Source: Echinarachnius parma (lineage: Eukaryota; Echinodermata; Echinoidea; Clypeasteroida; Echinarachniidae). Taken from it: 64,000 nt of DNA. The notes below the pieces were generated by a model. The model was not told the origin of the DNA. It made no database searches and was given only the letters and a program-made list of their open reading frames with translations. Shown piece by piece: positions 29,001 through 41,000 of the stretch. The stretch is taken from NCBI GenBank assembly GCA_037951105.1, contig JBAMJV010003299.1:62001-126000 (forward strand), given 5' to 3'. The stretch's first letter is position 1. The number at the start of each line of letters is the position of its first letter. The translations under genes were made by a program, and so were the position numbers.

Positions 29001-32000
29001 AATGTTTGTAGTTGGGGGAAAATAAATGTATGTTGATAATTTCTGCTTACCGAGGGGCGACCTATGGTTGCATTTTGTACCCAAATTGGATAAGATGCCA
29101 GCGACTTATTGACAAGCCGGTCCATGACCATTTGCAGTTCAGCTGCGGAGTTGAATTTGTCGAGTTGGAGTTTCCAGTTATTGCAAGTACTCTCGGCATC
29201 AAAGGCATTGTGCGTTAAGTTGAAGTAGCTGGAGACCAGATGACACACGTTATCGACAGGGAACGTCCATGGGTCGCTGCAAACTGATAAGTTAGTCATG
29301 CACGGAGAACACGTTCAGTAGGTATGTGAAGAAAAAATAGATATGATGGAACATGTGATCACGTAAAATACTTACATAGTAAATAACATAGTGGCGAAGC
29401 TATTTTTTAAAGGTTTCAGGAGACAGGGCGCATCAATTATGGTCACACCTTATTCCTCTATGTTAATGAAGATTAATTTGATAGTTGTGTTTTGTTTTGT
29501 TTGTAGAATGTTAATGTATGTACGTGATATGTCAATATAAGTGTCTGGTTATAAAAGAGGACTCATACTTTCACAAATATTAGTCTTTAACGTTTAAACT
29601 ACAACTATACATATCCTCACTAACTGTATACTGCTGCATGTATACATATAATTTGGTACATAGTAGAAACAAATATGTGTCTGTTTTTAACTACATGATG
29701 TTTGTTATTGAGGATCATTTTTCACAACGTCTCTTTTCAAAATATCATTGTATTATTGAAATTATTTGTCAATATAATGTATTATGATTTGTTTGCCTTA
29801 TCTCGAGAAATATGAGGGGTTAGGCGGCAGGTGCCAGGAGGTAAAAGCTTCCATCTTAGCCAGTACGGCTAAGATCTAAAAATTAACGATCGTAGGTGTT
29901 GTGTTCTTTCCTGGCCACCCTGTATAATGAATAAATTAAACTTACTACAAAAACATAGACGAATATTTTAAAATCATACTCACATCCCTCTGGTCCAGTT
30001 TGTATGGAGTTGTTAATAGTTGCTGAAAAAGAAAACATAATTATGATTTCAAATTATCACATATTACTACAAACAGAAAACAATGTGTTATGTTGTACAC
30101 AAAATAATTAAAATGATAAACTTTAGTGATAAACTATAATGTCTACATGTCACTTAACAACATCCCTTATTATTTTCCCAAAAGTAATATATGAGACTTC
30201 AAGCAGAATACCAATTTCATTGTAAGATTATTGAGATAATAATCATGTGAGATTTCTTATGATAGAAAAAAAAACATATTACTGTCTTGTGAAAATAGAA
30301 CAAACCAAATGTCTGTTTGTATCTCCATCGTTCGCACGAAGCATCCGAATTCGGTTATGCATGACTATGGTCGAAAGCGTCTATAGACGCTTTCAAATTC
30401 AATCGCATATATCTCCATCATTAGGGAGACATTTTCAAAATCAAAACCCACTTAATCATTTTGTCACCATAAGTCAAATTGTATTGTACAAGGAAAGTCT
30501 GGAAGCTTCACGTGATTTTGGTTGAATTTTAAATATAGTTAGAGGATATCTTTAAAATGCAGAAAACTGATATATTCCTCATAAAACAACGATAGTCTTA
30601 GCAAGTAAAACATAAGTACTTGCTAGGTCTAAATAGAATATTAACCTCAGTCTCTTTCTAACATTGGTTTTCAACTGATACGGTTTAGAGCGCCTGCAAT
30701 ATGGACTACCCGAGTAAAAGAATAAAATAAACCATATTAGATAACTCAATAAATGAATACATACAATAATGAATCAGAGGAATGAAACTAAACTAAAGTC
30801 AAATCAATAAATAACTGAACAAATTAATGCATACTAAGGAAGTTGATTAAAATAAATGGAGTATACATAAACAAATGTCAACAAAATACATAAAGCATAC
30901 CTAGATAAAACCCGAACAAATACATACAAAATACATATCGAAAGAATGTACACACGTGGATACACGTGTCGCAGATGGGGATTGAACCCTCGACCCTCGT
31001 ATTGATAGACGGGTGTCCGAACCAACATACCACGATACTTCCACAATGTTATCCTATACTGAATTGTACATGATACAATAATGTATAAGTCACTAAAAAA
31101 AAGTGCAATGACTTACGTGTATACAATTGTTGCTGACAAATGTAGTTGTGGGTCATGGAACAAGATTCAGGGATCAACTCAGAATTGTCAGTGAGTACGT
31201 AGCACGAATTCGTCGCCTGTAAACAAGATATTTAAGTATTGGCAAATAGTGAATATTCCATAATTGGGCAAGGATTCGGAAATGTGTCTGTTTTATTTAT
31301 TTTTTATATCCTAAGATCATCATGATTTGAATTAAACTGCTTTTAAAACGTACATGTACATAAAGCGATTACGAAAAAGTATAGTTTATCAATGCTTACA
31401 TCCCATCTGTTTTATTGACAATGGTTTGATATCGAAAATAAATTAAAATTGTTATGTTTGAAAGATTGAACGAAAATAATATATGTTTGAAAGATTGAAC
31501 GAAAATAATATAACAAAAGCATAATCATGTGTCAATTCTATACCAACTATTCGTCATTCTCTTCTTATGAAAATATCAATATAATTGTTTTAAAATATAA
31601 TCAGAATCATTGTAAACACACCCAGCTTATAGTAGTAATACTAATAATAACGACACTACTAGTATTAATAATACTAACAGTACTAATACACTGTCGCCCA
31701 TAAAGTTGGAATTTTTTGTTTACCAAGGTGACCAAGAGCACCAATGTAGAAAATATGGGATCCACGTGACTACTGACACGCCATAACTTCACTAAACTTC
31801 ACTAAACCTTATTATTGAGTCTTCTTTGAAGAAAATAATATCAACCATCTAGTGGAATGAACTACTAACTATTGTGACTGCTATTGAACTGTGCAATCAT
31901 GATCTAAGCAGAATTCCGTCAGATTTGGAGGAAATTATGTGAGTTATTTGTTCACGGACTGAACCATATATTACAACCAGCAAGCACCATAGTCCCACAC

Positions 32001-35000
32001 GCTGATTATTGAGTATATATACGACACATTAACTATATATATACTTATACGTGAACGCTTTATTCAGCCTATGTTTTATTGTCACGAACTACTCGACTGT
32101 AACTGCTACTGAACTGTGCAATCATGATTTAAGGGCCGGTCATACTTACGGTAGGGGACGTAGTGATCCGTAGGGTAATTTAATGTAGGTCAGACGTGGT
32201 GTAAGTACGTTAAACTAGGTTAAACTAAGTTGAACAACGTGGAACTACGTTGAATTACGTTAAGGTACGGTGGTTGGCCACGGAAGCGTACGGATAAGTA
32301 CGTGTAAGTACATTAAACTACGCTGGACTACGCTAATGTGGGTACAGCTTGCTCACGGACAGGTACGGAGTGGTACGTCTGACTACGCTATAGTACGAGA
32401 GACTGCGGTAGCCACTACGCTGGACTACGCTAAAGAACGTCAAACTACGGTAAATAGCAACCCCGCACGGAGTATAACAACCAGCTGGTGGTGTGGTACG
32501 GCCATTGTGCGCTTGTTTTTCAAACATAGCAGTTCTGTGAAATTTGTCTATTTTTTTGCTCAAACATGTCTGAATCATGACTGTCGATGCTGGTTTTGTG
32601 CACGGTACAGTACGTTAGAGTACGCTATAGTACATTTAAGTACGTAACGAAGTACGTTAGACTACGCTAGACTTCGTTAGACTACGCTAGACTACGTTAA
32701 ACTTCGGTTTAGTACGTTATTACTACGGATGCCTTTAACGTACCGCTCTTTTGAACATGTTCAAAAATTAAATCGAAGATCACGGCTCCCCCGAGTTAAT
32801 ACCAAGTTAGCATCACGGACAACTACGGTACGATACGGATGCTAGTACGTTCAACTACCTTCAACTTCGTTTAACTACGATCAACAACGTTAGCCACCAC
32901 TACGTTCAACTACGTCCATTACCGCAAGTATGACCGGCCCTTTAAACAGAATTCCGTCAGATTTGGAGGAAATTGTGTGAGTTAAAGTGACCGTAAACTC
33001 GCAAATCATGGGGGATTGAATCGTGGCCCGACTCGGATATTCGGATAATATTCGGAATTCTCCGTACATCTTCGGTAAACGACAGCGCAAATGCGGTGAT
33101 GCAGGCATCCCGTACGTATGAATAGACCGCTTCTGTAATGTATGCAAATAATATGCGTATGACATAAGACTCTCCGTTGACAAGCTTAACAATAGTAACT
33201 AGGTCCGGCAAGCTAAGTTTGCCGGAGCTTGCCGGACATAAGGGTCGGTCATACTTGCGGTAATGTACGTAGTGATCCGTAGGGTAATTTAATGTGGGTC
33301 AAACGTGGTGTAAGTACGTTACACTAGGTTAAACTAGGTTAAACTACGTTGAACTACGTTAAGGTACGGTGGTTGGCCACGGAAGGGTACGGATAAATAC
33401 GTTTAAGTACAATCAACTACGCTAGACTACGCTGATGTGGGTACAGCTTGCTCACGAACAGGTACGGAGTGGTACGTCTGACTACGCTTGAGTACGAGAG
33501 ACTGCGGTAGCCACTACGCTGAACTACGCTAAAGAACGTCAAACTACGGTAAATAGCAACCCCGCACGGAGTATAAGAGCCAGCCGGTGGTGTGGTACGG
33601 CCATTTTGCGCTTGTTTTTCAAACATAGCAGTTCTGTGAAATTTGTCTATTTTTTTGCTCAAACATGTCTGGATCAAGACTGTCGATGCTGGTTTTGTTC
33701 ACGGTAAAGTTCGTTAGAGTACGCTAGAGTACATTTAAGTACGTAACGAAGTACGTTAGACTAGCGAATGACATTGAGCGTACACGGATTGCGAGCGGAC
33801 GCTCCCTTTAATTGTTCACGGACTAAACCATACATTGCAACCGGCAAGCACCATAGTCCCACACGCTGATTATTGAGTATCATTGACTATATACTTATAC
33901 GTGTTTTATTGTCACAAACTACTCTACTGTAACGTATTCATCAACGCACCAAATAATCATGTCGACCAGTAGCGCATCAGTTGATACCAGGAAATCAAGC
34001 AGGGGAAAGAAACTCGACAAAAGCAAAAATTACAAATCTGAAAAAGAAGGAGAAGCTGAAACCCCGGCTGAAACCCCGCCATTGTCTGCCCTCCTCCCCG
34101 AGTACGAACCAGTCATCAGGCAATTGATGATGAACCTCCTGAAAAGCAAAGAAGTTATGGAAGTTCTGAAGGAAAAATTGAAAAGGTGGTCAGCGAAAAG
34201 TGTGACAACTTACAAAAACAAATTGAGCATGCTCGAAAGCATAACAAGGGAGGTGCAATCTCTCAAGAATCAAATGCATGCCGGTTCAACGAAAACAGAA
34301 GGAGTTGAGAATAGACAAAACGACCTCGAGCAGTATACCCGCCGAAACCGCTGCATACGTATCTTCGGCGTAAAGGAACAGACAAACGATACGGACCAGA
34401 TCGCCGTCGATCTCGCCAACGAGAAGCTGGGCTTCCAACTGACCAAGCAAGACATCGACCGCTCGCACCGTGTCTAACAAAAGGATCCGCGGAAGTTAAA
34501 GCCGATCATCGTCAAGCTGTGCTCGTATCGAAACAAAAGCTGTTTCATGAGAAAAAATAAAAAGTTTAAAGGCACCAGAATCTCCATTCAGGAAGACCTG
34601 ACCTTGCCCAACCCGATCTTGTTGCAGAAAACCAGCAAATGCGACAAGGTCAACGCAGCCTGGGGTGCCGACGGTCGCATTTTTGCGGCAGTGAAAACGA
34701 CTAATGCCAACGTCACCTTGAAGCGCAGAATCTTCAGAGAAAGTGATCCGAACAACCTATAAACTAATCAGCAAAATCACATACACAAACTATGCAAACT
34801 ATATATTGCTGATGAAAGACAAATTAAATGCTGATTATCTACATAAACATGGATTAACTGTGTAAAAGACAGATCGATATTATCAAAATGAACTTCAATA
34901 TATTAATACTTATTAATATGTTATTGTTCCTCCGAATCTCGTATTACTTTCGTATTTATTGTTAACTTGATTTATATTTAGTGTCATAGATAGTACTTTG

Positions 35001-38000
35001 AATTTTGTATGTTAAAATATCTTAACATTCAAAGGTATTAGTTTTGTTTTTGTTCTGTTTAATTTGTTGTGCCTTCAGGCGTATTCTTGATGTTCTTGCT
35101 GTTGTTTTGGTATGCCTTTAAATTACCCATGCATTTTTTGTAGGAAATTGGTCAAGAATAACCAGAATGCAATGCGCTGCTTGCATTGTAACTTATGGGG
35201 ACATTTTAACTGCTCAAATATGTCTAACAACAAATCATTTCAAAATGGACCACTGCTAGTCCATATTTTTTTCATATTATTACCTAGATTGAGTATGTAT
35301 GTATTAATATAATTTAATGAAGACATTCTGCATTATTTCTGGTTTTTATCTCATAATTCTTACAATGCTTACACAATAGAAAGAACAAACAAGTGTAAGA
35401 ATTATTTGCAGTTGTGCATATATTTTTGTTTGGATCCAACGTTGATTGGATATGCGATACTTGCTTTTTCGATGAATTGCCCTTGTCTGAATATAATTTG
35501 TCTCATAACAATGATACATCATTTGATGATCCGCCAAGTCAGCCTGGCACTCATAATGCACCAAACGCTCCAACAAACATTGATCATGATGACCAAAATT
35601 TAGTTGATAAAATGAAATGTAAATTAAAAGAACATCATGGCCTCAAGGTAGCACATTTGAACTGTGTTTCACTCGTTAAGTATTTTGATGAAATACAACA
35701 ATTTATTATTGATGTTGATTTAGATCTTATGACACTGAGTGAGACCCATCTTTGTAAGGATATTGATAATAGAGAAATTGATGTCCCTGGTTATTGTCTG
35801 ATAAGACGTGATAGAAATCGATTTGGTGGAGGGGTCGCTACATATATCAAAAGTGATATTGATTTTGTTTGTAGAGAAGATTTGATAGTAGGTGAAAAGT
35901 TAGAAATGATTATTCCTGAAGTTAAGCGAAGTTAACAGAAACCAATACTCATAATAGATTGGTATCGTCCACCTAAAGCTAATAATGAGATATTTAATGA
36001 TTTTGAAAAAGTGGTTCACAATATTGATTCTTTGAATATTGATTATTTTATTATAGGAGTTATGAACTGTGATGCATTAAATCTAGTTAAATCTTCGCAA
36101 ACTCTTAAATTGTTTGATATTATTAATAATTGTAATTGTTCACAGTTAATTAACGAATACACAAGAGTCACGCCTAATTCTGCTACAGCAGTTGATTTGA
36201 TTTTTACGAATTGCCAATCTAAATGTAACTTAAGTGGTGTAATCGAATTGTCATTATCTGATCATTATATGATATTTTGTGTGGTTGGTAAACAATGTCA
36301 CGAATCCCCTAGAGACCATAAATATAAAATAAATCGTGATTTAAAACATTTTTTGAAATAATCATTTCAGATTGATGCTGACATGATTTGTTGGGATCCC
36401 GTTTATCAGTGTTACGATCCAAAAAAGGCTTACGATGAGTTTATTTCGTTGTTAGTAAATGTCATTGATAAACATGCGCCATTACGTAAGCGGAGAGTCA
36501 AACAAAAATAATCTCCATGGATGACTAGAGACATTCTTAATTTGATGCGCACGCGAGACCGTTTAAAGGCTAAAGCTAAGAAAACTAAATCTATAGATGA
36601 TTGGGAACTGTATAAAAGTGCACGCAATAATGTCAAACACTGTGTTAGACAGGCTAAACGCAATTTTATTATTAAGAAGGTTGAAGATGCACGAACAAAC
36701 TCTAAGGATTTATGGAATTCACTAAGATATATGATCACTGACAAGAAAAGTAATTCTCCAATTTCTAATAATGTTGATAAGTAATGAATTTGTAAAGGGT
36801 GAGAATCTGGCAAACGCTTTTAACGATTCTTTTTAATGAAGTAGGTGTTAAAATACAAAATGAAAATGTTGATAGCAATATCAATATACCTACGTATTTT
36901 GATCAAGTTGAATACAATTTTTGTTTTAGAAATGTTAATCAAGAAAGTGTTTTGAAAATATTATTATCATTACAACCTAATAAGGCAACTGGTCCAGATA
37001 CAGTACCAGCAAAGTTGATTCCATTCTAACCCTCGCTCATAAAATTACCCCACCACTTACATATGTTATAAACCTTTCTCTTCGCAATGGTTGTATACCG
37101 GGCCAGTGGAAACTCGCTAAAGGGGGTGATAAAAACGTATTCGGTAATTACCGCCAAATTTCTGTTATCTCTGTCATAGGCAAGGTCATGGAGAAGGTTG
37201 TGTATGATCAGGTTCATGAATATGTATGAGAAAATAACTTACTTACTTCTTGCCAATCAGGATTCACACCTAAACACTCCACCCAGAGTGCATTCCTAAA
37301 TGTAACTGATAAATGGACGTCCGCTATCGATAATGGGGATTTAGTTGGCCTAGTAATGACTGATTTGAAGAAAGCTTTCGATTGTGTAGACCACTCTAGA
37401 CCACTCTAAAAAAATAGCACTTTATGGTTTTGATACTGCAGTAGTCAAGTGGTTTGAAAATGATTTATGTTCAGAGAGAATAACAATATACATGTACTAA
37501 TGGTATGTCATCTGATGTGAGAAATGTAAAATGTGGAGTGCCACAAGGTTCACTACTTGGACCAGTGCTATTTTCACTATATACGAATGACATTCCTAAC
37601 AAAGTTAATAAATGTCAATAGTCTTGATATGCAGACGACACGTGTTTGTTTTGTTCTGGTAGTGATCCCCCCAAAAATTGTGATACTCTGAATGATGATT
37701 TAAAGGCAATTTCTGTATGGCTCAAAGAAAATAAGCTAGTTGTTAATGCTAAGAAGTGTGAAACTATGATTATAGGCACTAAACCAAAACTGAACAAATG
37801 CAATAATCATTTTAATGAATAGTTTGTTTATATAGACTCTATAGTTGTAAAACGAGTGTCTGCTTGTAAATATCTAGGTATGTATATTGATGAAAATTTA
37901 GTATGGAACAAACAAATTGAACACTTAAAATCGAAAGTTGTTAAAAGCTTATATTTACTTAAAAGAATTAGACAATAATATTATATTGATGAAAGAATAG

Positions 38001-41000
38001 CCTTGTTATTTTATAAGTCTTCAATACAAGCACATTTTGATTAGTGTTGTGTAGTATGGGGCAACACTTGTAAAACGTATTGTAAACAGATGCAAATCTT
38101 GCAAAATAGATCACTGAGAATTGTTATGAAAGTTGACTATTTATTTTCTACAAATCAACTTTACGCATCATTACATTTGGATAAGCTTCATACACGTAGA
38201 ACAAAACAATTAGCTAAAATTATGTATCAATCTGTAAAAAAAACTGGCGCCACCGTGCTTGAATGAACTTTTTATTAGGCGTGAATCGCATTATCAAACA
38301 CGATCCGGTGAAGCCCAACTTGAATTAAATCGGCCTTAAACTAATTATGTCGAGAGACGTTTTATCTATCAGGGTGCCAAATTATGGAATTCTCTAGTAA
38401 ATCGCATATCTTATCAGACTTCATTAGTTGTCTTTAAAAAATGCTTGAATAGATTAATTGTATAAATCAAGCGCTTGTATAATTGTTGTATTAATATGAT
38501 ATGACCGTTGTTGTTTTTGTGTATGGGAAGGGGGGGGGGATCTACTCCATTTGCCTTTCTTTTATTTTTGTTTTGTCCTGAAATGTTCAATGTACATAGC
38601 GTAGGAACTGTATTAAGATGTATTACTGTAATGTAAAACGATTTAATTGTGTTATGTATTTTTTGTATTGTAAGGAACCTTACGAAAACCAGCCTGTGGC
38701 TGATAGGGTGTTCCGCCCATGAGTTTGGAAAAAAAAGAAGGACAAAAAGAAGAAGTTAAATCTGTCACTGTGAATTATTCATGATGTTTGGTGTATTTGA
38801 CAGGAACACTTTATTCATCGAGTTCTTAAACTCAATCACAATTAAACTTAAGTACAATATCCTTTGCAAAATGTATATTACATATTAGGGGTAAAACAAA
38901 AAAGGGGGCAAAGGATTGTGTTACAATGTACATCTTTGGTCAGCATTCAAGATGACACATGTTGGAGCGGATCTTTTGCGTGAAATTGTTCAATATTCAA
39001 GTGTCTATCAGCCAGTCAGTCACTGATTTGGCCACCACTGACAAGGGTCCGTGCTTAAGACGTCGCATGATGTTGTCATCGAGCTTGTATACGCTGTCAA
39101 AAGACTGCTCGTCCCACTCTTTGGTCAAAGCCCAAAGCCTCTGCCATCGATGTTCGGGCTAGGATACCCCTGGCATGCTCAAGAGGACTCGTATCAGGGT
39201 AAGAAACATGCCATGGTAATTACTGCAACCCCTCCTCATCAAGCAATTATGTAACTGCAACTGCCCTCTGGGACATAGCGTTATCGGTTCCATGACATAT
39301 GCTCCGCCGACATATGCTCCGCCGACATTTGCTCCGAAAAATGCGACAAGTGCTCCGCGACAAATGCTCCGCGATATTTGCTCCGCCGACAAATGCTCCG
39401 CCGACAATTGCTCCGCCGACAAATGCTCCGCCGACATTTGCTCCGCCGACAAATGCTCCGCCGACATTTGCTCCGCCGACAATTGCTCCGCCGACAAATG
39501 CTCCGCCGACATTTGCTCCGCCGACATTTGCTCCGCCGACATATGCTCCGAAGCTGCGACAATTGCTCCGCGACATTTGCTCCGCCGACAATTGCTCCGC
39601 CGACAATTGCTCCGCGACAATTGCTCCGCGACATTTGCTCCGCCGACAATTGCTCCGCGACAATTGCTCTGCGACAATTGCTCCGCCGACATTTGCTCAG
39701 CCGCCAAATGCTCCGCAGACAAATGCCCAAATTATATTTTTTAAATGCTTGCACTTTTTCAAAAATTTTCAAAATCATTTTTGGAATAGTTGTTGATGAT
39801 CTCTCTATCTAATCATCATTCCAATAAAACACCACATGCATAATTTTGTATGAAAATGGTTGAAACCAATGCCTGTTTAGAAAAGCGCCCTCTTGTGTTT
39901 AAATGGCTCTTTTTGAATGATAACAGGCGTTTTACTAAGTCGTTTGTAATTTTGTATACCTTTCGAGCATGGTGGAGTTATAACCATTAGTTTATCAAGT
40001 AACTGTCCAGGGTTGGTTACTAAAGTCCAGCCTTACCAAAACTGTACTACCCCTTTAAATAAAGATCACATCGTCTAGAAGACAATCTATTCTTCACATA
40101 TTAACAATAAAATTGATCACATATTGCTTTTTATGGAATATGACGTCATAGTCACTAAAGGGGTGAAGTGTCCATCTTACCTCACTGTGGAGGTAAGAGG
40201 ACCCCTCAATTCCTTAGATTATTGAATTTCAAATTTCTGCTAATTCCTGCCAATCCTTCCGTTTATAAGAATGCAAAATGCATTGGAAGTTTGTGCTTTT
40301 CTGTTGGACAATAAGGCAGCCTTAATCGTTTACGGGGTGGGGGGGGGGGGGGGGGGGGCGTTTAGAAGTGTCACAAATTGGGCCCTCGTTGTTCAGTGAA
40401 CGATGAACAAATCTAAACAAAATTGGAACTCCGAAAATTTAACAGTGGGTGAAAATAACGTTCTTTGAATTTTGATAAAACGTGGATAAATTTTGAACTC
40501 ATGCGGAACAATTTCTTGATTCATAAAGAGTCTGAGTAATACAAATACAGTGATTATAAAGACTTTTCTTTTTTCTATTCATGATCGATCTTAACACCAG
40601 TATCATGCCCTTCGCTTGATGATTGCTTGGAACAGTATACCATTCATCACAGCATTTTCGGATACTATGAGGGTCCGTGGTTCGACTCCAGTCGAACCCC
40701 AATGTAACATCAAAAACTAAAGCCAGTGTTGTGTGTTATTGCGCCTCCCCTTCTGCTACTAGATGCAGGCTGCAGGGTTACGCATCCTTACAACACTGGG
40801 CTTGACTGCCACCCCCCCCCCCCCCCCACCCTGTATAAAGAAACGTGAAACAAACAAACCAGCCAATAAAATATTTGAATGAATCGATGGTTACTGAATC
40901 GATTGTACTCCAATTTCACAAGAGATTCGCATAACATATAAAAGCGCACTTCATACCAAATTTACTTGAGAATTCATTCAAGAGTTTAATCTTCAGCGCA

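Larger units (their letters stand above)
31857..38757 (+). mobile_element. Decayed LINE with tandem 5' monomers, ORF1 and ORF2
   Basis: A plus-strand non-LTR element: 5' monomers (31857-33958, split by two DNA elements), ORF1 (33959-34762), zinc-finger, endonuclease and reverse transcriptase (35112-38460) and a 3' UTR ending in an (AAG)-rich tail near 38757. The unit from GAACTACT to ATTGTCAC is about 229 bp; one full unit lies at 31857-32085, the second is interrupted, and the third runs into the ORF1 start at 33959. Tandem 5' promoter monomers are known from some L1 elements; that role here is an inference. Confidence 0.7.

Noticed and set aside
32270-32647. 125-codon ORF within element I
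   Set aside because: It arises from the TACGTTA-type repeats of a non-coding transposon; the second copy does not keep it open.
39292-39812. Long overlapping ORFs with CSAD or LLRRQ pentapeptide repeats on both strands
   Set aside because: They are direct translations of a 15-bp DNA repeat lacking stops in most frames. No start context, splice sites or composition supports a protein; the inverted partner at 41 kb shows it is a foldback arm.
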